Origin: Staphylococcus argenteus
GTDB lineage: Bacteria; Bacillota; Bacilli; Staphylococcales; Staphylococcaceae
DNA: 64,000 bases
Assembly (NCBI RefSeq): GCF_000236925.1
Contig: NC_016941.1
Span: forward strand, 1,674,001-1,738,000
Reading direction: 5' to 3'
Positions 25,622 to 37,169 of this stretch are shown here, piece after piece. How positions within the stretch are numbered: position 1 is the stretch's first letter; every line of letters begins with the position of its first letter. The notes beneath the pieces were generated by a model. That model saw only the letters and a program-made list of their open reading frames with translations. It did no database searches and was not told the origin of the DNA. The position numbers and the translations under genes are program-made.

Positions 25622-25817
25622 AGTATGCCTCCCTAACTTATAATTATATTTACATTATAACCGAACTTTTTATAAAAATAACATCCTACACATTATCTTT
25701 ACACATTTTTTACATTGATTTACATATAATCAAACATTCACTTCTTACTTCCTTAACAATTCTAATATAAATTCATTTCCAAGTATGACATTATATATTG
25801 TCCATGTGTAATTAAAA

Positions 25818-25853
25818 AGGTGAACCTAGCATTTCATTTTGCCAGGCTCACCT
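25818..25853 (-). terminator. Terminator of citZ-icd
   Basis: AGGTGAACCT (25818-25827) pairs with AGGCTCACCT (25844-25853, one G-T pair). On the minus strand a TTTTT run follows. Confidence 0.75.
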
Positions 25854-25865
25854 ACATTTATCGTC

Positions 25866-27134
25866 TTATTTTAAATTTTTAATTAATTCATCTGCAAAAG
25901 CTGAAGTTGAAACTTCTTCAGCACCATCCATTAATCGAGCAAAATCATAAGTTACAACTTTTGAAGCAATAGTATCTTCAATAGAATCTGTAATCTTATC
26001 TGCCGCTTCTTGCCATCCTAAATGTTCTAACATTAGTACAGAACTTAAAATAACAGAAGATGGATTCACTTTATTTAAGCCAGCATATTTTGGTGCAGTA
26101 CCATGAGTTGCTTCAAAGATTGCATGACCTGTTTCATAATTAATATTTGCACCTGGAGCAATACCTATACCACCAACTTGTGCTGCTAATGCATCTGAAA
26201 TATAATCACCATTCAAATTCATTGTCGCTACAACATCATGCTCAGCTGGGCGAGTTAAAATTTGTTGTAAGAAGATATCAGCAATTGAGTCTTTAATGAT
26301 GATTTTGCCTTCTTTTTCAGCTTTTTCTTGTGCAGCATTTGCAGCATCTTTACCTTCTTTTTCAGCAATTTCATCATATTGTTGCCATGTGAAAACTTTA
26401 TCTCCAAACTCGTTTAGCGCTAAATCGTAACCCCATTGTTTAAATGAACCTTCAGTAAATTTCATAATATTACCTTTATGAACTAAAGTTACTGATTTAC
26501 GATTATTATCAATCGCATATTGGATTGCTGCTCTAACTAAACGCTCTGTTCCTTCTTTAGAAACTGGTTTAATACCAATTCCTGAAGTTTCTGGGAATCT
26601 AATATTCGTAGCTCCCATTTCGTTTTGCAAGAAGTCAATTACTTTTTTAACCTCAGGTGTCCCTTCTTTAAATTCAATACCAGCATAGATATCTTCAGTA
26701 TTTTCACGGAAAATAACCATATCAACATCTTGAGGACGTTTAACCGGTGAAGGCACCCCTTTAAACCAACGTACAGGTCTTAAACAAGTAAATAAATCTA
26801 ACTCTTGGCGTAATGCTACATTTAATGATCTAATTCCCCCACCGATTGGCGTTGTTAATGGCCCTTTAACTGCTATTAAATATTCTTTAATTGTGTCAAG
26901 TGTTTCTTGTGGTAACCATTCGCCAGTTTTATCAAATGCTTTTTGACCTGCTAATACTTCTTTCCATTCAATACGTTTTTCACCGTTATATGCCTTGTCA
27001 ACTGCGGCATCTATAACACGACTTGCTGCCTCCCAAATATCTGGTCCAATACCATCACCAATAATAAATGGAATAATTGGTTCATTTGGTACGTTTAATC
27101 CTTCAGTTCCTTGAGTAATTTTTTCTGCAGTCAT
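25866..27134 (-). CDS. icd: Isocitrate dehydrogenase (NADP)
   Basis: Oxidative decarboxylation of isocitrate to 2-oxoglutarate, the TCA step after aconitase, yielding NADPH. The 422-residue length is standard. Visible motifs include the substrate-binding [29 protein letters not shown] (with the Ser that is phosphorylated in E. coli), [16 protein letters not shown] and [27 protein letters not shown] near the C-terminus. It follows citZ by 48 bases on the same strand, the usual citZ-icd operon of staphylococci. Also called citC. Confidence 0.95.
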   Translation of the reverse strand: MTAEKITQGTEGLNVPNEPIIPFIIGDGIGPDIWEAASRVIDAAVDKAYNGEKRIEWKEVLAGQKAFDKTGEWLPQETLDTIKEYLIAVKGPLTTPIGGGIRSLNVALRQELDLFTCLRPVRWFKGVPSPVKRPQDVDMVIFRENTEDIYAGIEFKEGTPEVKKVIDFLQNEMGATNIRFPETSGIGIKPVSKEGTERLVRAAIQYAIDNNRKSVTLVHKGNIMKFTEGSFKQWGYDLALNEFGDKVFTWQQYDEIAEKEGKDAANAAQEKAEKEGKIIIKDSIADIFLQQILTRPAEHDVVATMNLNGDYISDALAAQVGGIGIAPGANINYETGHAIFEATHGTAPKYAGLNKVNPSSVILSSVLMLEHLGWQEAADKITDSIEDTIASKVVTYDFARLMDGAEEVSTSAFADELIKNLK

Positions 27135-27182
27135 AGTTATTTTACCTCCAAAATTTACATCTTCATTTTTATTTTGTTTCGA

Positions 27183-28304
27183 TTAATTTCTTTCTTCAAG
27201 CGGGATATATTTACGATTAGTTTCGCCAATATATTTTGCTCTAGGACGCATAATTCTGTTGTCTTTGTATTGTTCTAAAATGTGAGCAATCCATCCTGCA
27301 GAACGACTCACTGCAAAGATTGGTGTGAATAAATCATGTGGTATTTCCATACAGTGATAAACACTTGCACTATAAAAGTCAACATTAGGAATTAAGCCTT
27401 TTTCTTCAGCCATTCTCTTTTCCATTTTCACTGACATTTCAAATAATTCTTCACGACCAGCATCTTTCGTAATTTGACGGCTCATTTCTCTTAAGTATTT
27501 TGCTCTAGGATCGCCATCTTTATATACGCGATGTCCAAATCCCATAACTTTTTCTTTATTAGCAAATCTTTCATCTAAATATTTATCAACATTATCGATT
27601 GACCCAATTTCAGACAACATTGTCATAACTTGTTCATTCGCGCCACCATGTAATGGACCTTTTAGTGAGCCTACAGCAGCTACAATTCCTGAATACATAT
27701 CTGATAATGATGATACCGCACAACGTGCTGTAAATGCTGATGCGTTCAACTCATGATCAGCATGTAAAATAAGTGCTTTATTGAATGCCTCAACTTCAAT
27801 ATCTGTTGGTATTTCCCCACGTAACATATATAAGAAGTTTGCTGCATAACTTAAGTCTGGATTTGGCTTAAGCGGCTCTTTGTCTTGTCTCACTCTAGCA
27901 AAAGCTGTAACTAATGAAGCAACTTTAGCTTGAATTCGCATTGCTCTTTCATAACGATTTTCATCTGATTCGTTCTCTGCATCCGGATCAAAATGAGCAA
28001 TATATGATAGCGACGTACGTAATGCTGTCATCGGATGCACATGATCAGTTACATACTCCTCAAAATGTGTATATACACGAGGATTTAATGTCATGTATTG
28101 ATTTAATTTCCCCTTTAAATGAGCTAGCTCTTCTTTATTTGGCAATCTGTAATTCCATAAAAGAAAAATTACTTCTTCAAATTGCGCATTTTCAGCTAGA
28201 TCATCAATATCATAGCCAGCATAAGTTAATTGACTATCAATAATTGAACTTATTTTAGTCTCCGCTGCGATAACCCCTTCTAAACCTCTTTGTAATTCTG
28301 CCAT
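27183..28304 (-). CDS. citZ: Citrate synthase
   Basis: Condenses acetyl-CoA and oxaloacetate to citrate, entry into the TCA cycle. 373 residues with LKGPLHGGANEQVMTML (catalytic His) and GFGHRVYKDGDPRAKYL (second His), plus the C-terminal RPRAKYIGETNRKYIPLEER. It is the first gene of an operon with icd. A cre-like palindrome lies about 27 bases upstream of the start, consistent with catabolite repression of TCA genes in S. aureus. Confidence 0.95.
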   Translation of the reverse strand: MAELQRGLEGVIAAETKISSIIDSQLTYAGYDIDDLAENAQFEEVIFLLWNYRLPNKEELAHLKGKLNQYMTLNPRVYTHFEEYVTDHVHPMTALRTSLSYIAHFDPDAENESDENRYERAMRIQAKVASLVTAFARVRQDKEPLKPNPDLSYAANFLYMLRGEIPTDIEVEAFNKALILHADHELNASAFTARCAVSSLSDMYSGIVAAVGSLKGPLHGGANEQVMTMLSEIGSIDNVDKYLDERFANKEKVMGFGHRVYKDGDPRAKYLREMSRQITKDAGREELFEMSVKMEKRMAEEKGLIPNVDFYSASVYHCMEIPHDLFTPIFAVSRSAGWIAHILEQYKDNRIMRPRAKYIGETNRKYIPLEERN

Positions 28305-28330
28305 GATAAATTTCCCCTTTACTGTTTCTT

Positions 28331-28348
28331 TATGAAATGGCTTTCAAC
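28331..28348 (-). promoter_or_regulatory. Weak cre-like palindrome upstream of citZ
   Basis: TATGAAATGGCTTTCAAC matches the cre consensus at 15 of 18 positions, with TGAAA/TTTCA arms but a GG core in place of CG. CcpA is known to repress citZ in S. aureus. Whether this is the site is uncertain. Confidence 0.35.
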
Positions 28349-28640
28349 TAATATTATAGCTAAACGTTATTCGTTTGTGAAATATAAAAACTGGCATTAT
28401 ATATGCAGCAACTATTTTGTAAATCTATGCAAATGTCACATAATAGCCACAAATAGCACCATATAAGCTTTTTCAGGTTGCACTTTATCAACATTTTTTC
28501 TAATTAAATAAAAATTTCAATTGGTTATTATATATGATTATAAAATCCAAAGTATATTAACATGGAATTTTACACATTTTTACCAAAAATAATTGTATAT
28601 ATCTTAATATAGGTGCATAATAAACATATCTATATTTAAG
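28349..28640. other. Divergent promoter region between citZ and aapA
   Basis: No gene is seen in this AT-rich 290-base stretch. It must hold the two opposing promoters. I did not find motifs clear enough to name. Confidence 0.5.
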
Positions 28641-28651
28641 GGAGATGTCTT

Positions 28652-30013
28652 ATGGCTGAAAAATTACAAAGGGAACTTAGCAATCGCCACATACAACTAA
28701 TTGCTATCGGTGGCGCGATTGGTACTGGCCTATTCCTAGGTGCTGGTCAAACGATTGCATTGACTGGTCCTTCTATATTACTAACATATATCATTATTGG
28801 ATTTATGTTATTTATGTTTATGCGAGGTTTAGGTGAAATTATAATTCAAAACACTGAATTTAAATCATTCGCAGATGTAACAAATACATACATCGGGCCT
28901 TTTGCAGGATTCGTTACAGGCTGGACATATTGGTTCTGTTGGATTATCACAGGTATGGCTGAAGTAACAGCTGTAGCTAAATATGTGAGCTTTTGGTTCC
29001 CAGAAATTCCAAACTGGTTAAGTGCACTATTTTGTGTATTAGTGTTAATGTCATTTAACTTACTAAGTGCGAAACTTTTTGGAGAGTTAGAATTTTGGTT
29101 TTCTATCATTAAAATAGCGACAATTATTGGTTTAATCGTTGTTGGCTTCTTTATGATTTTATTCGCATTCAAAACACAATTTGGGCATGCTAGTATTACA
29201 AACTTATACGAACATGGCGTATTTCCTAAAGGTGCATCTGGATTCTTTATGTCATTCCAAATGGCATTGTTCTCATTTGTTGGTATTGAAATGATTGGTG
29301 TTACTGCAGGTGAAACAAAAGATCCAGTTAAAACGATTCCTAAAGCGATTAATAGTGTTCCTATTAGAATTTTAATATTCTATGTTGGTGCATTAGCAGT
29401 TATCATGTCAATTATTCCATGGCAACAAGTTGACCCTGATAACAGTCCTTTCGTTAAATTATTCGCGTTAATTGGTATTCCATTCGCTGCAGGTCTAATC
29501 AATTTTGTAGTGTTAACTGCTGCTGCTTCATCATGTAACAGTGGTATTTTCTCAAATAGCCGTATGCTTTATGGATTATCAAGTCAACAACAGGCACCAC
29601 CTAACTTTTCTAAAACAAATAAGTATGGGGTCCCACACATTGCAATTTTTGCATCATCTGCATTATTGCTAGTAGCAGCATTATTAAACTATATTTTCCC
29701 TGACGCAACAAAAGTATTTACTTATGTAACTACAATCTCAACTGTATTATTCTTAGTTGTATGGGGATTGATTATCATTGCATATATCAACTATAGTCGT
29801 AAAAATCCAGACCTTCATAAAAAAGCAACATATAAATTATTTGGCGGAAAATACATGGGCTATTTAATTTTAATCTTCTTTATATTTGTGTTTGGATTAC
29901 TATTTATTAATGTTGAAACACGACGCGCGATATACTTTATACCTATTTGGTTTATATTATTAGCGTTTATGTACCTAAGATATAAACGTATCGCTGCTAA
30001 AACGAATAACTAA
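28652..30013 (+). CDS. aapA: Amino acid permease (APC family)
   Basis: A cytoplasmic-membrane transporter of 453 residues from the amino acid-polyamine-organocation family. It shows the N-terminal signature HIQLIAIGGAIGTGLFLGAG, the stretch SFVGIEMIGVTAGETKDPVKTIPKAI and twelve hydrophobic segments. The close match of the N-terminus to AapA/CycA-type carriers suggests D-serine, D-alanine or glycine as possible substrates, but the sequence does not decide it. It stands alone on the plus strand with its own terminator. AGGGAGATG precedes the ATG. Confidence 0.88.
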   Translation: MAEKLQRELSNRHIQLIAIGGAIGTGLFLGAGQTIALTGPSILLTYIIIGFMLFMFMRGLGEIIIQNTEFKSFADVTNTYIGPFAGFVTGWTYWFCWIITGMAEVTAVAKYVSFWFPEIPNWLSALFCVLVLMSFNLLSAKLFGELEFWFSIIKIATIIGLIVVGFFMILFAFKTQFGHASITNLYEHGVFPKGASGFFMSFQMALFSFVGIEMIGVTAGETKDPVKTIPKAINSVPIRILIFYVGALAVIMSIIPWQQVDPDNSPFVKLFALIGIPFAAGLINFVVLTAAASSCNSGIFSNSRMLYGLSSQQQAPPNFSKTNKYGVPHIAIFASSALLLVAALLNYIFPDATKVFTYVTTISTVLFLVVWGLIIIAYINYSRKNPDLHKKATYKLFGGKYMGYLILIFFIFVFGLLFINVETRRAIYFIPIWFILLAFMYLRYKRIAAKTNN

Positions 30014-30022
30014 TACCAAATT

Positions 30023-30055
30023 AAAACCTCGTTGATTTTGATTCAACGAGGTTTT
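30023..30055 (+). terminator. Terminator of aapA
   Basis: AAAACCTCGTTGA (30023-30035) pairs perfectly with TCAACGAGGTTTT (30043-30055), followed by ATT. A strong intrinsic terminator 10 bases after the stop. Confidence 0.85.
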
Positions 30056-30410
30056 ATTATGCACATTTATATCATTCGACTATGAATTAACTACAAATAT
30101 AACGCTTAATGCAGGCTAATACTTTCATTAAAGTCTCTTAACATAAAACTTAATGCGGGCTGACTAGTAAAATTAAATCTAATATATCATACAAAAAACA
30201 CTTACTATCGAATAATTCTAATAGAAATTGCCTGTTTTTCATTGTCAATAAACCTATTATTTTAGCCTAATTTATTAAACAATTTAAAAATGATTATACC
30301 CTAAACATACCATCATTAATTAAGAAACCACTATTGGTTTATGATATGACAGAAGAATATTTTCTTACTATTATTTTAATAAAAATGTAACACCTAACTT
30401 TTAAACACCT
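30056..30410. other. Gene-free region between aapA and pyk
   Basis: An AT-rich stretch with no gene. It carries a pair of 13-base direct repeats, CTTAATGCAGGCT (30111) and CTTAATGCGGGCT (30150), of unknown meaning. Confidence 0.5.
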
Positions 30411-30449
30411 AAAAAAGCCTCTCCATTTGAAATGAATGGAGAGACTTTT
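30411..30449 (-). terminator. Terminator of pfkA-pyk
   Basis: CTCTCCATT (30419-30427) pairs with AATGGAGAG (30435-30443). On the minus strand it is followed by GCTTTTTT. It lies just after the pyk stop. Confidence 0.8.
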
Positions 30450-30460
30450 TAAATTATGAA

Positions 30461-32218
30461 TTATAGTACGTTTGCATAACCTTCAAAGATTTTACCTTGA
30501 GCAGCATCAATCGTAACTAATACGTTATTATTTATGTTTTTAACAGCTTTTTCTACGCCAACAACTGTTGGAATTCCTTTTTCTAATCCAACAATTGCAC
30601 TTGGTGAAGTGATGCCATTTTCTTCTGTAATTAAGCCTAAAGCTTTTTCTACATATGGTACAAATGTTTCATCAATTGAGTTTGTAACGATGACTTTATC
30701 AGATAAATCTTTACCTTCTAAGTCTTTTACTGTTTCAGCAACTAATGTAGTACCTACTACAGAGCCACGTCCAATACCTTGTCCACTAGCAATTTCATCG
30801 CCAACTAAATGAATTTTCATCATATTAGTTGTTCCAGTTTCACCAGTTGGTACACCAGCAGTAATAATGATTAAATCACCATTTGATACTCTGCCTGTTT
30901 CAACTGCTGTAGCTACTGCATTATTTAATAATGCATCCGTACTTTTACGTCCTTTTTTAACTACAGGTTGCACACCCCATACGATTGAACATTGACGTGC
31001 AGTTTCTTCACTTGGCGTTACTGCAATGATATCTGAATGTGGACGGTATTTAGAAATTGTACGTGCTGTTGAACCACTTTCAGTAGCTGCCACGATAGCT
31101 TTAACATTTAAGTTTAAAGCTGTGTGCGCAACTGAAATACCAATTGCATTCACTAATGAAGTTTCAACTAATTTTGTACGATCTGATAATAATTTTTTGT
31201 AGTCTTGAGCAGCTTCAGCTGATACAGCAATATTTCTCATTGTTTTAACAGCTTCTTCTGGGTATAAACCAGCTGCAGTTTCACCAGATAACATAACTGC
31301 ATCTGTACCATCATAGATAGCATTGGCAACGTCACTTGCTTCGGCACGTGTAGCACGAGGATTACGTTGCATAGAATCTAACATTTGAGTTGCAGTAATT
31401 ACTGGTTTACCTAATTTGTTACATTGTCTGATTAAGTCTTTTTGAACCATTGGCACTTTTTCAGGTGGGATTTCAACACCCATGTCTCCACGAGCAACCA
31501 TCAAACCATCAGATACTTCAAGAATTTCTGCAATATTATCAATACCTTCTTGGTTTTCAATTTTAGGGAATACTGAAATATTAGCATTTTGTTCTTCTAA
31601 GATTTCACGAATTTCTAAAACATCACTAGGACGACGTACAAAACTTGCTGCGATAAAGTCTACATTTTCTTTAATACCGAAACGAATATCTTCAGCATCT
31701 TTTTCAGTAATACCAGGTAAGCTAACTCTTACTCCAGGTAAGTTAACACCTTTTTTGTTTTTAAGTTCACCTGAGTTTAAAATGTCACATTTTACTTCTT
31801 TTTTGTCATGATCAATATCTTTAACTTGTAATTCAATTAAACCATCATCAAGTAAAATGTATGAACCTACTTGAACATCGTTAATTAAGTTTTCATATGT
31901 TACTGAGAACTTTTCAGGTGTTCCTTCAACTTCATTCATGCTAACGATAACTTCGTTACCACGCTCAAGTTCAATGATACCGTCTTTCATATTATGCGTA
32001 CGAATTTCTGGACCTTTCGTATCTAATAAAATTGCTACAATTTTATCTAAGCGTTTAGCTACTTTACGAATTGTATCAATTCTACCTTTGTGTTCTTCAT
32101 GACTACCATGTGAAAAGTTTAATCGTGCTACGTTCATACCAGCATTGATTAATTTTTCAATCATTTCTTCTGATTCTGAAGCTGGTCCAATTGTACATAC
32201 AATTTTAGTTTTTCTCAT
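30461..32218 (-). CDS. pyk: Pyruvate kinase
   Basis: Transfers phosphate from phosphoenolpyruvate to ADP, the last step of glycolysis. It has 585 residues, longer than the E. coli enzyme because of a C-terminal PEP-utiliser-like domain (about 475-585, with [22 protein letters not shown]), as in bacilli and staphylococci. Motifs: [53 protein letters not shown] and [10 protein letters not shown]. It is 21 bases downstream of pfkA in one operon. Confidence 0.96.
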   Translation of the reverse strand: MRKTKIVCTIGPASESEEMIEKLINAGMNVARLNFSHGSHEEHKGRIDTIRKVAKRLDKIVAILLDTKGPEIRTHNMKDGIIELERGNEVIVSMNEVEGTPEKFSVTYENLINDVQVGSYILLDDGLIELQVKDIDHDKKEVKCDILNSGELKNKKGVNLPGVRVSLPGITEKDAEDIRFGIKENVDFIAASFVRRPSDVLEIREILEEQNANISVFPKIENQEGIDNIAEILEVSDGLMVARGDMGVEIPPEKVPMVQKDLIRQCNKLGKPVITATQMLDSMQRNPRATRAEASDVANAIYDGTDAVMLSGETAAGLYPEEAVKTMRNIAVSAEAAQDYKKLLSDRTKLVETSLVNAIGISVAHTALNLNVKAIVAATESGSTARTISKYRPHSDIIAVTPSEETARQCSIVWGVQPVVKKGRKSTDALLNNAVATAVETGRVSNGDLIIITAGVPTGETGTTNMMKIHLVGDEIASGQGIGRGSVVGTTLVAETVKDLEGKDLSDKVIVTNSIDETFVPYVEKALGLITEENGITSPSAIVGLEKGIPTVVGVEKAVKNINNNVLVTIDAAQGKIFEGYANVL

Positions 32219-32239
32219 TTTATAATTCCTCCTGAAATC

Positions 32240-33208
32240 TTATATAGATAACTTGTTAGCAAGTTCGTATAGGCTATAATCAAATTTATGGTCTTTACCA
32301 TCGAAAATTTCATCAAATGATGTCGCTACTATTTTATTATTTTTAATACCGACACCTTTAGCTGTTTCACCTTCCATTAATAAGTCTACAGCAAAACCAC
32401 CTAAACGTGATGCTAATACTCTATCCGCACCTGTCGGACTACCACCACGTTGAACGTGACCTAAAACAGAAACTCTATTATCGACATTAATGTATTCTGA
32501 TAATTCTTTTTGGCACTCTTGCGCTGTCATACATCCTTCAGCTACAAGAACGATTGAGTGTTTTTTACCGCGTTTAATACCTTGTTCAATTTTATCAGCT
32601 ATTTCTTTAATATCTGTTTTCACTTCTGGTACTACAATTGTTTCAGCACCTACTGATAATCCAGCCCACAATGCTAAGTCTCCACAATCACGTCCCATAG
32701 CTTCAATGATAAACGTTCGAGCATGACTTGATGCAGTGTCTCTAATTTTATCTACTAAACCAATAATTGTGTTTAATGCTGTGTCGAATCCAATTGTAAA
32801 ATCAGTACCATTGATATCATTGTCAATCGTACCAGGAATACCGATAGTTTGAATTTCTTTGCATTCTTCACTAATGCGTTGCGCTCCTCGATAACTACCG
32901 TCTCCACCAATAACTACAAGTCCTTCAATGCCTCTTTTACGTAAGTTTTCAATAGCAACTTTACGTACTTCTTGTTCTTTAAACTCTGGACACCTTGCTG
33001 AATACAAGAATGTACCTCCACGTTGAATCGTATCCCCAACTGAACCTAATTCAAGCTTATGGATATCATCATTTAACAATCCTTGATAACCATGATACAC
33101 ACCATAAACTTCAATTTCGTTGTAAATTGCTGTACGAACAACTGCTCTTACGGCAGCATTCATTCCAGGTGAATCTCCACCACTTGTTAAAACTGCAATT
33201 TTCTTCAT
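32240..33208 (-). CDS. pfkA: ATP-dependent 6-phosphofructokinase
   Basis: Phosphorylates fructose 6-phosphate, the committed step of glycolysis. The 322-residue length is standard for bacterial PfkA. The sequence shows [22 protein letters not shown] (ATP loop), [34 protein letters not shown] (catalytic Asp) and [15 protein letters not shown]. It is the first gene of the pfkA-pyk operon. The 287-base upstream region contains a partial cre-like motif at 33298-33315. Confidence 0.96.
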   Translation of the reverse strand: MKKIAVLTSGGDSPGMNAAVRAVVRTAIYNEIEVYGVYHGYQGLLNDDIHKLELGSVGDTIQRGGTFLYSARCPEFKEQEVRKVAIENLRKRGIEGLVVIGGDGSYRGAQRISEECKEIQTIGIPGTIDNDINGTDFTIGFDTALNTIIGLVDKIRDTASSHARTFIIEAMGRDCGDLALWAGLSVGAETIVVPEVKTDIKEIADKIEQGIKRGKKHSIVLVAEGCMTAQECQKELSEYINVDNRVSVLGHVQRGGSPTGADRVLASRLGGFAVDLLMEGETAKGVGIKNNKIVATSFDEIFDGKDHKFDYSLYELANKLSI

Positions 33209-33297
33209 GACGACATACCTTTCTATAACTGATTTATCTTTAACTCTAAATTACCACAAATTCATATGTCATTCCATCAAAACTAATGTATTGAATT

Positions 33298-33315
33298 GAT
33301 GTAAACGTTTTAAAT
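33298..33315 (-). promoter_or_regulatory. Partial cre-like motif upstream of pfkA
   Basis: GATGTAAACGTTTTAAAT matches the cre consensus at 16 of 18 positions, with the 3' C lost. The position about 90 bases before the pfkA start is compatible with a control site. Weak evidence. Confidence 0.35.
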
Positions 33316-33495
33316 AATGAATTTTATTTTAACTTAATTAAAAAAAGATTAATAGCCACAATTTTGACTACTAATCTTAATGAAAATAAAGTATAGGTTT
33401 ATTATAATGTATATTACCAAAACTTCATTTTGATACTCAATAATTCAATTTAATTAGCACTATAATAAATAATAATGCCAAATATGTGCTCCTTA

Positions 33496-34440
33496 TTATT
33501 CAATATAAGAACCAATATTTCGGAATTTTTCAAACCGATCATTAGCAATTTCATCACGAGTCAATTTTTCAAGCGAATCTAATTGTTCTACAAATGCAGT
33601 TTTAATTGCTAATGCTTGTTTTTCAATATCTTTATGTGCACCGCCTAATGGCTCAGAAATAACATCATCAATGATACCAAGTTGCTTAATATCATGTGCA
33701 GTGATTTTCATCGTTTCAGCTGCAATTTTGGCTAAATTGCTATCTTTCCATAATAACGCAGCTGCGCCTTCTGGAGAAATTACAGAGTATGTACTATTTT
33801 CAAGCATCAATACTTTATTAGCAATTCCGATGCCTAGTGCGCCTCCACTACCACCTTCACCAATGACAACAGCAATAACTGGCACTTTTAGAGAAGCCAT
33901 TTCAATTAAATTTGTTGCAATAGACTCACTTTGTCCACGCTCTTCAGCAGCTTTACCAGGGTATGCACCTTTGGTATCTATAAATGTAAAAATTGGTCGA
34001 TTGAACTTCTCGGCTTGTTTCATTAAACGTAATGCTTTTCGATAACCTTCAGGATGAGCCATACCAAAGTTGCGATAAATATTATCTTTAGTATCTTTAC
34101 CACGTTGTTGCCCAATCACTGTAACGGCACGACCATTTAAAAAGCCGATACCACCAATCATAGCTGGATCATCTCTAAAGTTACGATCACCATGAAGCTC
34201 CATAAACGAATCAAAAATATAAGGAATATAATCTAAAGACGTCGGTCTTTCTTGTAGGCGTGCAATTTGCACACGATCCCAAGGTTTTAAGTTTGTATAA
34301 ACTTTTTTCGTCTCTCTTTCTAATGACGCTTCAAGCATGTCAATTTCTTCTTGTAAATCCACATCATTTTTATCTTGAGATTCTTTTAATGATTCAATTT
34401 TATTTCGAATTTCAAAAAGTGGTTTTTCAAAATCTAACAT
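33496..34440 (-). CDS. accA: Acetyl-CoA carboxylase carboxyltransferase subunit alpha
   Basis: One half of the carboxyltransferase that moves CO2 from biotin to acetyl-CoA, making malonyl-CoA for fatty acid synthesis. 314 residues with the N-terminal coiled-coil typical of Acc[32 protein letters not shown] and [15 protein letters not shown] (oxyanion loop). Its ATG overlaps the accD stop by one base, as needed for 1:1 production of the two subunits. Confidence 0.95.
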   Translation of the reverse strand: MLDFEKPLFEIRNKIESLKESQDKNDVDLQEEIDMLEASLERETKKVYTNLKPWDRVQIARLQERPTSLDYIPYIFDSFMELHGDRNFRDDPAMIGGIGFLNGRAVTVIGQQRGKDTKDNIYRNFGMAHPEGYRKALRLMKQAEKFNRPIFTFIDTKGAYPGKAAEERGQSESIATNLIEMASLKVPVIAVVIGEGGSGGALGIGIANKVLMLENSTYSVISPEGAAALLWKDSNLAKIAAETMKITAHDIKQLGIIDDVISEPLGGAHKDIEKQALAIKTAFVEQLDSLEKLTRDEIANDRFEKFRNIGSYIE

Positions 34441-35297
34441 TATTTAGTCACCTCTTGATGGATTTTTAGAATTTCAGATAATGTTTGACGCATTTCTTTA
34501 CGATGTACAACTTTATCTAATTGTCCATGCTCTAATAAAAATTCTGCCGTTTGGAAATCATCAGGTAATTTTTCATTAATTGTTTGTTCAATAACACGAC
34601 GACCTGCGAAACCAATTAATGCCTTAGGCTCACTTAAGTTAATATCACCAACTGATGCAAAGCTTGCTGATACACCACCAGTTGTTGGATGCGTTAAATA
34701 TGAAATATAAAGTAAGCCGGCATCTGAATGACGTTTTAAAGAAACACTCGTTTTACCCATTTGCATTAACGAAATAATCCCTTCTTGCATACGCGCACCA
34801 CCACTTGCAGAAAATAGTATAAACGGCAAACGATGCTCCGTACAGTAATCAATAATTCGACAAATTTTTTCGCCAATTACTGATCCCATACTTCCCATTC
34901 TAAAACGAGAATCCATGACAGCAACGCCATATTTCATACCTTCTAATTCTGCTGTCCCAGTAACTACAGCTTCTTTAAGACCTGTCTTTTGTTGGTCTTT
35001 TTCAATTTTTTCTAAATAACTTGGAAAATCTAATGGATTCGCAGAGGTCATTCCCTTATCGAATTCTGTAAATGATCCTTCATCAGAAATTGCTTCAATA
35101 CGTTTATATGCTGTTAGAGCAATATGATGATCACAATTAAAGCACACATTTAAATTTTCAGCTAATTCTTTTGTGTACATAATCTTCTTACATTTCGGAC
35201 ACTTAGTCATAATGCCTGCAGGTACATCATTATTTTTAGAGTCTTGCACTGTAAGATATTTCTTTTTCTTTGTTCGATTAAAAAAATCTTTAAACAT
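34440..35297 (-). CDS. accD: Acetyl-CoA carboxylase carboxyltransferase subunit beta
   Basis: The beta half of the acetyl-CoA carboxyltransferase, 285 residues. The N-terminal zinc ribbon CPKCKK...CFNCDHH (residues 33-56) is characteristic of AccD, followed by the crotonase-like domain with [14 protein letters not shown] and [13 protein letters not shown]. It is the first gene of the accDA pair. Upstream (35298-35495) is gene-free. Confidence 0.95.
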   Translation of the reverse strand: MFKDFFNRTKKKKYLTVQDSKNNDVPAGIMTKCPKCKKIMYTKELAENLNVCFNCDHHIALTAYKRIEAISDEGSFTEFDKGMTSANPLDFPSYLEKIEKDQQKTGLKEAVVTGTAELEGMKYGVAVMDSRFRMGSMGSVIGEKICRIIDYCTEHRLPFILFSASGGARMQEGIISLMQMGKTSVSLKRHSDAGLLYISYLTHPTTGGVSASFASVGDINLSEPKALIGFAGRRVIEQTINEKLPDDFQTAEFLLEHGQLDKVVHRKEMRQTLSEILKIHQEVTK

Positions 35298-35495
35298 AGG
35301 AAAACCTCCAAATAACCTCTGTTCTAACCATTTAGAGCCTTAAACTGAACTTGACCAGTTAAAAACGGGTTGAAATTTATTTGATTTATATTCGATTAAT
35401 TATTGAATGTTTATCATAAACTTTCATTTTCATCACTTTAATGACTCTTTATTGCTCATTTTTATGCAATCACATACAATTAAACTTTTAAAATT

Positions 35496-36725
35496 TTATT
35501 GTAAATCTGTCAGTTTCATTGTTTTATCATACACATCTTGTGGATCAACTTCAATTCTAGCTACACCAGACTCCATTGCTGCTTTCGCAACATTACGTGC
35601 AACAGATGGTGCAACACGTTTATCAAATGGTCCTGGAATACAATAATCTGCATTTAATTCATCACTATTTATTAAATCAGCGATTGCTTCTACTGCTGCT
35701 TTTTTCATTTCTTCATTAATGTGAGTTGCTTCAACTTCTAAAGCCCCTCTAAAAATACCAGGAAATGCTAGTACATTATTAATTTGGTTTGGATAATCTG
35801 AACGTCCTGTTCCAACAACACAAGCACCAGCAGCTTTTGCATCGTCAGGTGTAATTTCAGGATTTGGATTAGCCATTGCAAAAATAATCGGATTATCTGC
35901 CATGGTTTTAACCATATCTTGTGACAATGCATTAGCAACAGATACTCCAATAAATACATCAGCATCCTTTACTACTTCTTCTAAAGAACCTTCAATTTTA
36001 TCTTTATTAGTCCATTTTGCTACAACATCTTTTGTAGGATTCATACCGTATGAGCGCCCTTCGAAAATTGCCCCTCTTGAATCACACATAACCATATTTC
36101 TAACACCATATGCATATAATAATTTAACGATAGCAATACCTGCTGCCCCTGCACCATTAAGTACGACTTTTATTTTAGCTAAATCTTTATTTACAACTCT
36201 TAAAGCATTTACTAAACCAGCCATTGTTACAATAGCCGTTCCGTGTTGATCATCATGAAAAACTGGAATGTTAGTTTCTTTTTTAAGTCGTTCTTCGATT
36301 TCAAAGCAACGTGGTGCAGAAATATCTTCTAGGTTAATTCCACCATAATTTGGTTCTAAAAGTTTAACTGTTTTAATAATTTCCTCAGTATCAGTTGTTG
36401 CTAATGCAATAGGTACACCATTAATACCAGCAAAACTTTTAAATAATACAGCTTTTCCTTCCATAACAGGAATACTAGCTTCAGGTCCAATATTACCCAA
36501 GCCTAATACAGCAGTTCCGTCAGTGATTACAGCAACAGTGTTGCCTTTTATCGTGTAATCATAAACTTTTCTTTTATCTTCATAAATATCTTTACATGGT
36601 TCAGCAACACCAGGTGAGTATGCTAAACTTAATTCCTCTTTATTTGTAACCTTAACATTTGGTTTAACTTCTAATTTACCTTGATTACGTTTGTGCATTT
36701 CCAATGCTTCATCTCTTAATGACAT
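35496..36725 (-). CDS. NAD(P)-dependent malic enzyme
   Basis: Oxidative decarboxylation of malate to pyruvate. 409 residues from the ATG at 36725 ([17 protein letters not shown]), which has AGGGG about nine bases upstream; an extension of 13 residues has no such site. Motifs are [44 protein letters not shown] (dinucleotide fold) and [13 protein letters not shown]. It is near accDA and could supply NADPH and pyruvate for lipid synthesis, a role inferred from the neighbours. The cofactor preference cannot be told from sequence alone. Confidence 0.92.
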   Translation of the reverse strand: MSLRDEALEMHKRNQGKLEVKPNVKVTNKEELSLAYSPGVAEPCKDIYEDKRKVYDYTIKGNTVAVITDGTAVLGLGNIGPEASIPVMEGKAVLFKSFAGINGVPIALATTDTEEIIKTVKLLEPNYGGINLEDISAPRCFEIEERLKKETNIPVFHDDQHGTAIVTMAGLVNALRVVNKDLAKIKVVLNGAGAAGIAIVKLLYAYGVRNMVMCDSRGAIFEGRSYGMNPTKDVVAKWTNKDKIEGSLEEVVKDADVFIGVSVANALSQDMVKTMADNPIIFAMANPNPEITPDDAKAAGACVVGTGRSDYPNQINNVLAFPGIFRGALEVEATHINEEMKKAAVEAIADLINSDELNADYCIPGPFDKRVAPSVARNVAKAAMESGVARIEVDPQDVYDKTMKLTDLQ

Positions 36726-37103
36726 GAAATCAGCCCCTATTTCAATATTTATTTGTAAAAACAATTTGGTTAAAACGCATTACATCATAAAAGTAAAAAA
36801 TTGGGTAAATCCGTTTAAGAAAGAATTTATGTCTTAAATTTTTAGCACAATTAAAAATAAGTGATTCTCATAAAATATTATTAAAGGCAAAGAAATCCTC
36901 ACTAATTAAGAAATACCTTTATTTATTATAATAGATAATAAATTTCAAAATACTTGAAAATCAATTTTTTTCGTACGATATATCGACAAAATACTTTACT
37001 TAAGTTATGTATACTGCTTTTTGTGCTAATTATTCTTATGAATACGTCTTTATCGATAAAGAAAACACATAAAAATAATAAGCATAAAAAACAAATATAA
37101 ACG
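36726..37103. other. Gene-free region between dnaE and malic enzyme
   Basis: AT-rich, with no open frame of note. It must hold the promoter of the malic enzyme gene; no site was clear. Confidence 0.5.
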
Positions 37104-37140
37104 TAAACTGATGGTTAATAAATATCTAACCATCAGTTTA
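37104..37140 (-). terminator. Terminator-like hairpin after dnaE
   Basis: TAAACTGATGGTTA (37104-37117) pairs perfectly with TAACCATCAGTTTA (37127-37140). It lies 30 bases past the dnaE stop. The T tract on the minus strand is poor. Confidence 0.6.
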
Positions 37141-37169
37141 CTATATCATAATTTATTAGTTGATAAAAG

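Noticed and set aside
30111..30162. The 13-base direct repeat CTTAATGCAGGCT / CTTAATGCGGGCT as an attachment site
   Set aside because: The copies are only 39 bases apart with nothing between them and no recombinase nearby.
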